DNA from: Pseudomonadota bacterium
GTDB lineage: Bacteria > Desulfobacterota > JADFVX01
Length of the DNA stretch: 52,879 nt
Direction: 5' to 3'
NCBI GenBank assembly: GCA_015222755.1
Contig: JADFVX010000100.1
Span: forward strand, 1 to 52,879
Part shown: in pieces, positions 15,165 through 23,448 of the stretch
How the letters are laid out: each line of letters begins with the position of its first letter
Position numbering within the stretch: the first letter of the stretch is position 1
Position numbers and translations under genes: made by a program
Notes under the pieces: model-generated
Told to the model about the DNA's origin: nothing
The model's input: only the letters and a program-made list of their open reading frames with translations
Database searches by the model: none

Positions 15165-16480
15165 TCGTAAGAGAATCAAGCTCACCGCAAGGGCACAAAG
15201 ATAAAAGTTTTAAGGTATTTGTCTTCCTCTGCGTTCTCTGCGCCTCTGCGGCAAACTCTCTTTTTTTCTCTGCACCCTCCCACGCCATAAGCCTCCACGG
15301 CTTTGCAGAAGGGGCCTATGGCGCCAGATTTCATAATGATCTAACCAGGAAGGACAACTACAACCTCTCCGAGGCAAGGCTTCAGCTTAAGGGGAGCCAT
15401 CTACCCAAAATGCTGGAAAACTGGCAGCCTGAGTTTTTTTTCAAGGGTGATATTCTACACGACCGTTACAGCGAGACGACACAGGGCATACTTCGCGAGG
15501 CCTATCTTTTCCTGACGCCACTACCAACTGTAGACCTGAAGGTAGGGCGACAGATACTTACCTGGGGGACAGGGGACCTCCTCTTCATCAATGATCTCTT
15601 CCCAAAGGATTACGTCTCCTTCATGATCGGCAGGGACGATGAATACCTCAAGCTGCCATCAGATGCTATAAAGGCGTCTTTTTTCCTGCCAAAGATAAGC
15701 ATTGATGTGATACTTACACCACAGGCGGAGCAGAATAATAGTATCAACGGGGAGCGGCTGTCCTTCTACAACGGCCTCATAGGGGAGATAGTAGGACAAA
15801 ACGGGTCAGGCGATTTCCATGAGCCCGCCCACACACTACGGAACATGGAAACGGCAGCAAGGGTCTACCGCAACTTCGGAAGCATAGAGGGGGCTCTATA
15901 CTACTTCAAAGGTTTTTACAAAGAGCCTCTCGGCGTAAGCGACCCTGTCAATTGGGATTTCTTCTACCCCAGACTGGCCGTCTACGGGGCCAGCCTGCGC
16001 GGGCCCTTTGCAGGAGGGATAGGCAACATCGAGTTGGGATATTACGACTCCAGGGAAGACAGGAGTGGAGGCAATTCCTCCATTGAAAATTCGGCGGTAA
16101 AATATCTTGCAGGATACGAAAAAGATATGGGGAAGGATCTCAAACTCGGCTTACAATATCAACTTGAACAGATGCTAGACTATGACGCCTACCGGGCAGG
16201 CGTGAATCCCGGCTCACCCGCTGACGATGAATACCGCCACCTCCTGACACTTCGTCTGACTCAGCTGATGATGGACCAGAACCTTAACATAGGCCTTTTT
16301 GTATTCTATTCTCCCTCTGACAAGGACATACACCTTCGGCCAAGGATTAGCTATAAGTTCAACGACAACATGAGCGGCACCATAGGGGCCAATATATTTG
16401 AAGGGGACAAAAGCCATACATTTTTTGGACAGCTGGACCGCAACGACAACATCTATACAAGGGTCAGATACAGTTTCTAA
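15161..16480 (+). CDS. Outer-membrane beta-barrel protein (DUF1302-like)
   Basis: 439 residues. Start ATG at 15161 overlaps the LolA-like stop (ATGA) and has GAGAGGTGAG in front. The first 43 residues form a signal peptide: a long polar N-region (to about residue 18), a hydrophobic core VFVFLCVLCASAANSLFF and a cleavage site near SHA-ISL. The mature protein alternates strands and turns, has the GRQILTWGTGDLLFINDLFP segment near residue 125 and ends in an aromatic residue (TRVRYSF), as barrel proteins do. It probably completes the envelope path of the MMPL and LolA-like proteins as an outer-membrane pore or receptor. The signal peptide coding region coincides with an inverted-repeat sequence. 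Confidence 0.78.
   Translation: MIVRESSSPQGHKDKSFKVFVFLCVLCASAANSLFFSAPSHAISLHGFAEGAYGARFHNDLTRKDNYNLSEARLQLKGSHLPKMLENWQPEFFFKGDILHDRYSETTQGILREAYLFLTPLPTVDLKVGRQILTWGTGDLLFINDLFPKDYVSFMIGRDDEYLKLPSDAIKASFFLPKISIDVILTPQAEQNNSINGERLSFYNGLIGEIVGQNGSGDFHEPAHTLRNMETAARVYRNFGSIEGALYYFKGFYKEPLGVSDPVNWDFFYPRLAVYGASLRGPFAGGIGNIELGYYDSREDRSGGNSSIENSAVKYLAGYEKDMGKDLKLGLQYQLEQMLDYDAYRAGVNPGSPADDEYRHLLTLRLTQLMMDQNLNIGLFVFYSPSDKDIHLRPRISYKFNDNMSGTIGANIFEGDKSHTFFGQLDRNDNIYTRVRYSF
15182..15255. repeat. Imperfect inverted-repeat element inside the barrel gene's signal-peptide region
   Basis: The left arm TCACCGCAAGGGCACAAAG (from 15182) is an imperfect reverse complement of the right arm region CTCTGCGTTCTCTGCG to CCTCTGCGGCA (about 15227-15253), with an AT-rich centre. 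The right arm resembles the CTCTGCGCCTCTGCGG type of dispersed element I recall from many bacterial genomes. That resemblance is from memory; only one copy is in this window. Confidence 0.5.
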
Positions 16481-16494
16481 GGGGATAATAAAAG

Positions 16495-16764
16495 ATGAGC
16501 ATTAGTGGCAACCCTCACAAGATGGCTGTCGATATCGCCGGGGGCTATATCAGCTTTACGGTGGCAACACTTAAAAGATATACGGCGGGCGACCTCAAAA
16601 CTATCAATACAAATCTGCAGTTAGTCCTTAGAGAACTGCGAAGACAACAGCCACCGCTGGAAGATGTTATGGCGATAAAACTGAAAAATATGAAGATACA
16701 AAGGGTCAATCATGCACTAACGATCATTTCTTCCTACTGCAGGAAAAAGCGCCTGCCTATTTAA
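16495..16764 (+). CDS. Small cytosolic protein of unknown function
   Basis: 89 residues, beginning 14 bases after the barrel gene with AAGGGGAT as ribosome site. No signal peptide or membrane helix. It reads as mostly helical, with basic stretches (KLKNMKIQRVN, RKKRLP) and a tail containing SSYCRKK. I do not recognise the family. Its place as the last gene of the arsR-MMPL-LolA-barrel operon suggests it works with that system or with its regulation. Codon use and spacing look like a real gene. Confidence 0.6.
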   Translation: MSISGNPHKMAVDIAGGYISFTVATLKRYTAGDLKTINTNLQLVLRELRRQQPPLEDVMAIKLKNMKIQRVNHALTIISSYCRKKRLPI

Positions 16765-16772
16765 GTCCACCC

Positions 16773-16883
16773 CTAACTCCGCCCTGCCCTATTATGTAGG
16801 TACCTTTCGGCTGTTTCAATCAGCGGATTCTCCTTTATAGGTCTTGAAAGGTAGCCGCTACATCCGGCTTTAATGTGGGGATT
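16773..16883 (-). pseudogene. Relic of a response-regulator receiver domain (C-terminal end)
   Basis: Read on the minus strand this stretch encodes INPHIKAGCSGYLSRPI and then KENPLIETAERYL, ending at a stop (16773-16775). It matches the beta4-alpha4-beta5-alpha5 end of a receiver, where the family has AGCxGYLxKP; the usual lysine is Arg here. There is no start, no phospho-acceptor half and no ribosome site. It directly follows the intact receiver gene on the same strand in a different frame, so it is probably what remains of a second receiver or of a longer hybrid protein. Confidence 0.6.
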
Positions 16884-17281
16884 TATCGTCCTGAGCCTGT
16901 CTTGTTTGAAAAATCCCTGTAACATTTCAAGATTTCATCATCCAGAGTTTTGTAATCAAAAGGCTTGACTATATAACCTTGTATCCCCAGATCTTTACAG
17001 GTTTTTATGTCATTTTTATCGTCTGTGGATGTCGAGATGATGATTGTAGTTTCCATGTCTCCTGCTTCATCGCGAATTTCCTTCAGTATGGAACGACCGG
17101 ACATACCAGGAAGAAAGATATCCAACAATATGATATCAGGATGCCAAGTCCTATAATTTTCCATGGCCGATCTGCCGTCCGCCACCAGACGCTTTTCAAA
17201 CAGACTATCGGAGACCGCAGCATCATAAAGGTTCAACAGGCTTTCATCATCTTCAACTATCAGCAATTTCAGCTTATTCAT
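16883..17281 (-). CDS. Single-domain response regulator (CheY-like)
   Basis: 132 residues that form one receiver domain: acidic pocket EDDE at 10-13, phospho-acceptor D54 (LLDIF), conserved Ser/Thr near 82-86 and the lysine of the VKPF motif near 107. No output domain. Its ATG overlaps the end of the HPt gene by 8 bases, so HPt and receiver are made together. It is the likely end point of the phosphorelay hybrid kinase, HPt, receiver, acting by protein contact rather than DNA binding. Confidence 0.88.
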   Translation of the reverse strand: MNKLKLLIVEDDESLLNLYDAAVSDSLFEKRLVADGRSAMENYRTWHPDIILLDIFLPGMSGRSILKEIRDEAGDMETTIIISTSTDDKNDIKTCKDLGIQGYIVKPFDYKTLDDEILKCYRDFSNKTGSGR

Positions 17282-17585
17282 CGTATAGGACCTCTATCTT
17301 CTTAAGGTAAACTGAAAGTTCATCCACCCATCTCCTTATATCTTCTGTATTATGCTCCTTTGCCGCCAGCTCTATAGCCACTCCTATCTCCGAGATATAA
17401 TCAAAGCCATAGCCGCCACCGGCACCTTTCATAGAGTGGCCAATTCTTCTTATCGTTTCATAATCGCCCTTTTCAATATTCCTGTTGATAAGATCAAGAT
17501 CTGCACACCTTAATTCAAAAAACCTGGGGATTATCGACTTGAGATCTGCATCTACATGAACAATGATCTTCTCCTCCTTACCCAT
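17274..17585 (-). CDS. Histidine phosphotransfer (HPt) protein
   Basis: 103 residues from the ATG at 17585, which overlaps the last codons of the hybrid kinase and has AGGG about 13 bases ahead; a start at 17615 would add ten residues. The HPt core is visible: phospho-accepting H50 in RRIGHSMKGAGGGYG, flanked by amphipathic helices. HPt proteins pass phosphate from the receiver of a hybrid kinase to a second receiver, and both partners lie on either side of this gene. The overlaps at both ends show tight translational coupling. Confidence 0.88.
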   Translation of the reverse strand: MGKEEKIIVHVDADLKSIIPRFFELRCADLDLINRNIEKGDYETIRRIGHSMKGAGGGYGFDYISEIGVAIELAAKEHNTEDIRRWVDELSVYLKKIEVLYDE

Positions 17586-20500
17586 TTTTTTCACGCCCTG
17601 AAAACTTGCTGACAACAGCTAAAATCTCTTTCTTCTTTGCCGGTTTGGCAATATGACCGGTGCAGCCTGCTTTCAGGCATTTATCAACCTCCTCTTTGAG
17701 AGCATGGGCGGTGAAGGCGATTATCGGGGTTTCATCCCTGCCGTTTTCTTTTTCCCATTTTCGTATCTCAGCCGTCGCCGTATAACCGTCCATAACTGGC
17801 ATCTGCATATCCATTAAAACTATATCATATTTCCCGGAGATAAACATTTGGACTGCTACCTCGCCATTCTCGGCCATATCGGTATTGCAGTGGGATTTCT
17901 TCAGAAAGGTTTTAAGGAGCAACCTGTTGTCCTCCGAATCATCAACTACCAGCATATTTAGCTTCTTAGCGGAATCACGGGTCGGGACAGTTTTGGCCTT
18001 CCCTTCCGGTTTCTCTTTTTTTCTTACTGCTTTGCCTTTTTCAGCTCCAACTTTCATGCTCACATTAAAGTGGAATGTGCTCCCTTCGCCCATCTTGCTC
18101 TCAAGCCACATCTTTCCGCCCATAACCTTGACCAGCTTTTTTGAGATGGTCAAGCCTAGTCCCGTTCCGCCGAATGTGCGGGTAGTGGATGAGTCGGCCT
18201 GGGTGAAGTCCTCGAATATGGCCTCCAGCTTTTCAGAAGGGATGCCTATCCCGGTATCGCTTACGGAGAAGGTCAATCTGCACTCCTCGCTAGGCTCAGA
18301 AGGCTTCTCACAGGCGACAGACACCTTTACCTCCCCTTTTTCAGTAAATTTGAACGCATTGCCCATGAGATTGATAAGCACCTGTCTCAAACGGACAGGA
18401 TCTCCGACTAAAAGCGAAGGGGTTCCCGGGGCGATAGCGGTAATCAGCCCTATCCCCTTTTCATGCGCCTTTATATCGAATATGCCTGTCACCTTTTCAA
18501 GCTCTTCAGGCAGATCAAATTCTAACTCTTCAAGGTCGATCCGCCCCGCCTCTATCTTGGACAGGTCAAGTATGTCGTTTACAAGAGCGAGCAGATTATC
18601 TCCGGCCTTTTGAAGACCCTTAAGGTATACCTCCTGATCATTATCAAGGCTGGTTTCAGAAAGAAGCTCGCTCATCCCCAGAATGCTTGACATCGGCGTC
18701 CTTATCTCGTGGCTCATATTTGCAAGAAACTCACTTTTCGCCTGGCTTGCCACCTCGGCTGCTTTTTTTGCGATTTTCAGCTTTTCCTCCGCCTCCTTGC
18801 GACCGGTAATATCCAGCCCGTATGCATAAACATAATTGGAACCCTGTACCGGGATAAAGGTGATTGAAAATATTTGCTCTCCGTGCTCGACTTCAACTTC
18901 CCTTGCTTCCCCTTTTTTATAGACTTCTTTTGTAAAAAAAGTCATGCCAGACATAAGACCGTTATCTTTAACTCCCCAGACATCGAGAATTGGTTTACTT
19001 GCCTCATTGGCATATAGAACTGTTCCATCACTGGAAATCTGCATTACAGGAAAGGGGTTTTCAGAAGGGAATTTTGCCAGGATCTCTATCTCTCTTTCAG
19101 CCTCTCTCCTTTCCGTTATATCATGGACCGTTCCGATCATCTTGGTCACCTTTCCATCCTTACCGAACTGCACCTCACCCTGCTCGTGGACTACCTTCTC
19201 GCTCCCGTCAGGCAGCACTATCCTGTGGTCTATGTTGTACAACTCTTCCTTTTTCAGTGCTTGGGCTATATTGCTTGCCACAATGTCTCTGTCTTCAAGG
19301 TGGATAGTGTTGAGGAAAATCTGGTAGGTCGGCTCAAAGGCTTGCGGCTCAAAGCCGAAGATGCGGAATATCTCATCGGACCAAGTGATGTTGCCCGTCT
19401 CGATCTCCCATTCCCAGTCCCCCATAGCGGCAATTTGCTGGGCATTTGCAAGCCTAGCTTGGCTTCCCCTTAGTGCTATTTGTGAGTTTTCCGCCATAAG
19501 CCGCGCCTCGTTGGCGTCATCCATCATGTTGACAGCTGCCGCCCTGGCGTCGGCGAGCTGCCGCATCCTTAGCAGCAGTTCCTCATTCTGGCTTTCAACT
19601 TTATCTATATATTCCTTATTTGCACTGTCTTCGGCTATTTTTTCACGAATCTCTATCTCCATCTGCCTTGATTTCTTCAGGCGTCTTTCAACCCGCCCCA
19701 GGACTATATAGAAGAAGATGGTCAACAATATCCCCGAAATGATAAATACTGTGCCGATAGATACAAGTGTGATGCGCAACATTTCGTAACGGTCTGTTAT
19801 GTCGGCCAGGACAGCCATGTCACCGATCTCCACTCCTGTAGAATTAATGATCGGAATCACTCCTATGTGGTAGAGCTTATTGTTAAGCCAGACCCTGTCA
19901 TTTTTAGCCAGTGAAGGATGTTCTTCTTCTGCGAAAATCTCGGAAAAGACCGGTAGAACGGCCTCCATGGATTGCTCCACGAGCACATATGCCCCGAACC
20001 TGTCCCACTCTGATACACTTATGTCGTTTGACATTAATAATTCCCACTCTTCCCTGCCTTTAATACCTGTAGTCTTGGATATAAAAAGGAAGGATTCAAC
20101 ATTAAGCATGTCCTTTAACCTATCGATGTAAACCCTGGAATCCTTCCCCATCTCGACATAACCGACTATCTCGCCATCGACACGCCAGGGGCAGACTACC
20201 CTCAGGCTAAAAGTGCCCAGAGGGCCAATCTCTATGCCGCGGGTGGTCTTTCCCGAGATTAATGAATCCTGCATAGTTTGGCGCTTGATAATATCCCCGT
20301 GATAATCAGGCCTGTGGACGCGAAGGAAGTTGACACCATTTTTGTCATGAAAATAGAAGTGAGATATTTGTTCGACATTTTTAAGTTCCTGTAAAAAAGG
20401 CAGGGCAAGATCAAGAAGTTTTCCCCGGTCCTTTGAAAGAAAGGCCTCCTTTAACTGAGCATTATTAAAGACAAAGTTGATATCTTTCTTTATAACATCG

Positions 20501-20718
20501 GCATCCGATATTAAACTATTTGTAAAGAGCTCATTGGCGACTTTGAGATCTCTGCTTGCATCTCTTTCCATCTCTTTCTGCTGCAACCAGAACACCCCGG
20601 CAGCAAAGAAGGCCATCAGGATGATAAAGGTCAGAAGAAGAGGAAGGAGTAGGCGCCTCCTGATATTCACGCCGCCTTTTCGACTTTTATTTTCCATCAT
20701 CTTGCTTCTCATGGCCAT
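17578..20718 (-). CDS. Hybrid sensor histidine kinase: periplasmic sensor, two PAS, kinase, receiver
   Basis: About 1046 residues from the ATG at 20718, chosen for an AAAGG site upstream; ATGs at 20712, 20700 and 20697 are alternatives and the frame opens to 20784. A membrane helix at about 22-42, a large periplasmic cache-like sensor (about 45-310) and a second helix (about 315-340) are followed by a coiled coil, a PAS domain with MGDWEWEIETGNITWS (about 430), a second PAS, a HisKA domain with phospho-histidine H670 (NMSHEIRTP), an ATPase domain with GGTGLGL and a C-terminal receiver with D970 (LMDMQMPVMDG). It should start a phosphorelay through the adjacent HPt and single receiver. Its beginning overlaps the end of the upstream GAF gene. 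Confidence 0.92.
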   Translation of the reverse strand: MAMRSKMMENKSRKGGVNIRRRLLLPLLLTFIILMAFFAAGVFWLQQKEMERDASRDLKVANELFTNSLISDADVIKKDINFVFNNAQLKEAFLSKDRGKLLDLALPFLQELKNVEQISHFYFHDKNGVNFLRVHRPDYHGDIIKRQTMQDSLISGKTTRGIEIGPLGTFSLRVVCPWRVDGEIVGYVEMGKDSRVYIDRLKDMLNVESFLFISKTTGIKGREEWELLMSNDISVSEWDRFGAYVLVEQSMEAVLPVFSEIFAEEEHPSLAKNDRVWLNNKLYHIGVIPIINSTGVEIGDMAVLADITDRYEMLRITLVSIGTVFIISGILLTIFFYIVLGRVERRLKKSRQMEIEIREKIAEDSANKEYIDKVESQNEELLLRMRQLADARAAAVNMMDDANEARLMAENSQIALRGSQARLANAQQIAAMGDWEWEIETGNITWSDEIFRIFGFEPQAFEPTYQIFLNTIHLEDRDIVASNIAQALKKEELYNIDHRIVLPDGSEKVVHEQGEVQFGKDGKVTKMIGTVHDITERREAEREIEILAKFPSENPFPVMQISSDGTVLYANEASKPILDVWGVKDNGLMSGMTFFTKEVYKKGEAREVEVEHGEQIFSITFIPVQGSNYVYAYGLDITGRKEAEEKLKIAKKAAEVASQAKSEFLANMSHEIRTPMSSILGMSELLSETSLDNDQEVYLKGLQKAGDNLLALVNDILDLSKIEAGRIDLEELEFDLPEELEKVTGIFDIKAHEKGIGLITAIAPGTPSLLVGDPVRLRQVLINLMGNAFKFTEKGEVKVSVACEKPSEPSEECRLTFSVSDTGIGIPSEKLEAIFEDFTQADSSTTRTFGGTGLGLTISKKLVKVMGGKMWLESKMGEGSTFHFNVSMKVGAEKGKAVRKKEKPEGKAKTVPTRDSAKKLNMLVVDDSEDNRLLLKTFLKKSHCNTDMAENGEVAVQMFISGKYDIVLMDMQMPVMDGYTATAEIRKWEKENGRDETPIIAFTAHALKEEVDKCLKAGCTGHIAKPAKKKEILAVVSKFSGREKNG

Positions 20719-21610
20719 GCAACATGTACCTTTCTTCTTTCCCCATAGTATGAAGCAGGGTATTGATTTCCGACTTGAGCTCAATCATCCTTTTTTCGCG
20801 GCCCACTGACAGGCGGTTGAATTGCTCCAGCTCATTTATATTTTTTTTCAACTCTTTTTCAGCCCTTTTCCGCTCAATCGTTTCGGCCAGCACCGCCGTT
20901 ATTGAAGACAGAAACTCTATTTCTACCTCATTTTCTTTATGGCCCTCTTTGACATAGAGGTTAAGAACTCCCAACACCCTGCCACCGGCAGATATGGGGA
21001 AGCAGTAATGGCCGTGGCTGCTAATCCCTTCATATCTTATTTCATGGCGGTCATCAATCCTGTCGGCAAATATAATCTCATTCGTTTTTGCCGCACGTCC
21101 ACAGATACACCTGCCAAAGGGAACTTTGGAGCATGTTCTCAGGATATCTTCGGGGAGACCTTTATGTATTTTCATGATCAACATGTCAGGCTTATCTTCC
21201 ACAAGGAATATACAAGCCCTCTGCTCAAAGGAAAGCCATGGGAGTGAAAGAATATGGTCAAGCGTACGATCCAGATGTTCCTCCAGTGAAATAGCTTGTA
21301 AAGACAGATCTAAAATGGAGTTTATAGTCTCTTGAGTTTGCTGATTTTGTTCGAGCTTTTCATTGTATTGCTTAACCTTGAGATTGTTTAACATCAGGGT
21401 GCGGAATGAGAGATAGTAGAGTAGCGGAAACAATGCCAGGACAAGCAATGATCCGTCGATGACAGCCTCCCAAAAGGCTGACATAAGATGCAGCCTGGGA
21501 AGTAAAAGCATTATTAATGTCTCTATGATAAATACAGAAATCAAAGTAACTAAAAAGAACCTGAGTGTAGTGTCCACTTTTATCAAAGCTCTTTTTGGTG
21601 TCTCCTTCAT
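20687..21610 (-). CDS. Membrane-anchored GAF-domain sensor protein without catalytic domain
   Basis: 307 residues from the ATG at 21610, preferred because GGAGGAAG precedes it; the frame opens at 21652. Two membrane helices (about 15-37 and 49-69), a coiled coil, a GAF domain (about 95-240) with the FGRCICGRAAKTNEIIF and CFPISAGGRVLGVLNLYV segments, then a long coiled coil ending in EINTLLHTMGKEERY. That tail normally leads into a kinase or cyclase, but here the protein stops and the hybrid kinase gene begins, overlapping it. It may act as an accessory sensor for that kinase. The FGRCICGRA cysteines could bind a metal or cluster. Confidence 0.82.
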   Translation of the reverse strand: MKETPKRALIKVDTTLRFFLVTLISVFIIETLIMLLLPRLHLMSAFWEAVIDGSLLVLALFPLLYYLSFRTLMLNNLKVKQYNEKLEQNQQTQETINSILDLSLQAISLEEHLDRTLDHILSLPWLSFEQRACIFLVEDKPDMLIMKIHKGLPEDILRTCSKVPFGRCICGRAAKTNEIIFADRIDDRHEIRYEGISSHGHYCFPISAGGRVLGVLNLYVKEGHKENEVEIEFLSSITAVLAETIERKRAEKELKKNINELEQFNRLSVGREKRMIELKSEINTLLHTMGKEERYMLHGHEKQDDGK

Positions 21611-21774
21611 TGAACTTCCTCCGACAATCCATTTCCCTTGCCTTTCTTTCAATGCTGCATCTTAAAATCTAATATCAACATAGCGATACATTTCATTTGA
21701 CTTGGCAATGATTAAAACTCTTCTTTATATGATGTGAAAGCTGCTTGAATGATTCGAAAAGATGTATGGATTTT

Positions 21775-22794
21775 TTATGTGTTTTCTTCCTGCTGCAAAG
21801 CTGCCTTTACTCTGTTCCGCCCTTCCTCCTTGGCCCTGTAGAGTGCCTTGTCTGCAGCGTCAATCAAATCTGAAGGGGCTGAGCCTTCAGATGGAATCAT
21901 AGTGGCAGTTCCAAGGCTTACAGTAACATGGTCTGCAACCTTAGATGTCTCATGCTGCAGCCCCATAGACTCTGCAGCCTTGCGAAGGTCTTCTGCTATC
22001 TTGAGGGCACCCTCCTCATTTGTCTCCGGGAGAATGACCGCAAACTCTTCACCCCCATAACGGGCAAGAGAATCTGCGGGTCGGTGAAGCGTCTTCTTAA
22101 AACTGTTGGCAACGCTTATAAGACACTCATCTCCAGCCAGGTGTCCATAGGTATCATTGTAAAACTTGAAAAAATCTATATCCAAAAGAATAAGGGAAAG
22201 AGGGGTCACACTCCGGCGCCCACGGTTCCACTCCTCTTCCAGGCGCTCATCAAAACCGCGCCTGTTGGAAATACCTGTAAGTCCATCAAGGGAAGAAAGC
22301 TCCTTAAGACGTTCATTAGCGCTGAACAGAGCCCTGTTCAATTCTACAAGTTCCAATTCTCTAGCTTTACGCTGGTCCGTCTCTTTCTTAAGTTTTAAAA
22401 TGGATCGGACCCTGGCCAAAAGTTCTATTTTATTAAGCGGTTTGGACAGATAGTCGATTGCGCCCGAATCAAAAGCAACCTCGAGCAGCTTAGACTCATC
22501 AATGGCTGTAGTCATAACTATGGGGATATCCTTGTGCTGCTCGGACGCCTTAACAATACGGCAAAACTCGATTCCATCCATTTCAGGCATCACAACATCA
22601 AGCAGTATAATGTCAACATCAAGGTTCTTTTTTTTAGAGGGTGCTGATTTCAGGCCTTCACATGGGATATCGAGGAGGGCGAGCGCCTCAAGGGCTGAGT
22701 CAGCCAGAAGAATATCTTTATAGCCGGCCGAATTTAAAAAGGTCTTGATCAGCAGTCTTACATCTTCTGAATCATCGACAACCAGTATAGACAT
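21775..22794 (-). CDS. Receiver-GGDEF response regulator (diguanylate cyclase)
   Basis: 339 residues: receiver (1-135) with phospho-acceptor D66, displaced by an insert of about a dozen residues (PCEGLKSAPSKKKN) before it, and LSKPL near 118; a helical linker; then a GGDEF domain with active-site GGEEF and an RPAD inhibitory site five residues upstream. Phosphorylation would activate c-di-GMP synthesis, as in WspR or PleD. The partner kinase could be the hybrid kinase system just downstream on the same strand. The 164-base gap after it holds no gene. Confidence 0.93.
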   Translation of the reverse strand: MSILVVDDSEDVRLLIKTFLNSAGYKDILLADSALEALALLDIPCEGLKSAPSKKKNLDVDIILLDVVMPEMDGIEFCRIVKASEQHKDIPIVMTTAIDESKLLEVAFDSGAIDYLSKPLNKIELLARVRSILKLKKETDQRKARELELVELNRALFSANERLKELSSLDGLTGISNRRGFDERLEEEWNRGRRSVTPLSLILLDIDFFKFYNDTYGHLAGDECLISVANSFKKTLHRPADSLARYGGEEFAVILPETNEEGALKIAEDLRKAAESMGLQHETSKVADHVTVSLGTATMIPSEGSAPSDLIDAADKALYRAKEEGRNRVKAALQQEENT

Positions 22795-22830
22795 TATCCC
22801 CCCTTTTTGTCTTTTCAGCAGGTACTCAAT

Positions 22831-23448
22831 TTAATCAGTCCGATCTACCCCCCAAGGCCGGAAAAGCTTATGCTCCACAGCAATTTGATCCAGAAGTTTT
22901 CCTACTACAAAATCCACTAAATCTTCCATTGTCTCAGGTTTTTGATAAAAGGCCGGCATGGCAGGAACTATCCTTGCACCCATACGAGACAGTTTCAACA
23001 TGTTTTCCAAGTGTATATCGTTAAGCGGTGTTTCCCTCGGAAGCAGGACAAGGGTCCCACGTTCCTTCAGCACAACATCGGCAGCCCGCTCGATTAAGTT
23101 CCCCGACATGCCATTTGCTATACGGCCAAGGGTTCCCATGGAGCAGGGGGCAATAAGCATTGTACCGCGACCGGCAGACCCGCTGGCCATGGGCGAAAAA
23201 AAATTCTTATTATCGTAGTATGTCAGTTCTTCAGCGACTCCGAAATGCTCCCTTATTTTTTTATTCAGTAAAGCTTCATCACCTTGCCAATCAATGCCTC
23301 TTTCTTCTTTTATAACTATAAAGCCTGGAATTGATATAAGCAAGTTTACCCTCCTGGATGCAGCAAGAAGTTGCTCAACCAGCCTTAGGCCATAGATGGA
23401 GCCGCTTGCACCTGTTATTGCTACCGTTACCGGGTTTTCTTCGCTCAT
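22831..23448 (-). CDS. ubiX: Flavin prenyltransferase UbiX
   Basis: 205 residues. Family motifs: N-terminal GASGSIYGLRL, the APCSMGTLGRIANGMSGNLIERAADV segment around residue 100, and LLPRETPLNDIHLENMLKLSRMGA. UbiX attaches a prenyl group to FMN, making the cofactor of UbiD-type decarboxylases, which act on 4-hydroxybenzoate derivatives in quinone synthesis or on aromatic acids. Its ATG overlaps the rimO stop (ATGA). A chorismate lyase-like gene, source of 4-hydroxybenzoate, lies just beyond rimO in the opposite direction, giving a shared quinone theme. No ubiD is in the window. Confidence 0.93.
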   Translation of the reverse strand: MSEENPVTVAITGASGSIYGLRLVEQLLAASRRVNLLISIPGFIVIKEERGIDWQGDEALLNKKIREHFGVAEELTYYDNKNFFSPMASGSAGRGTMLIAPCSMGTLGRIANGMSGNLIERAADVVLKERGTLVLLPRETPLNDIHLENMLKLSRMGARIVPAMPAFYQKPETMEDLVDFVVGKLLDQIAVEHKLFRPWGVDRTD

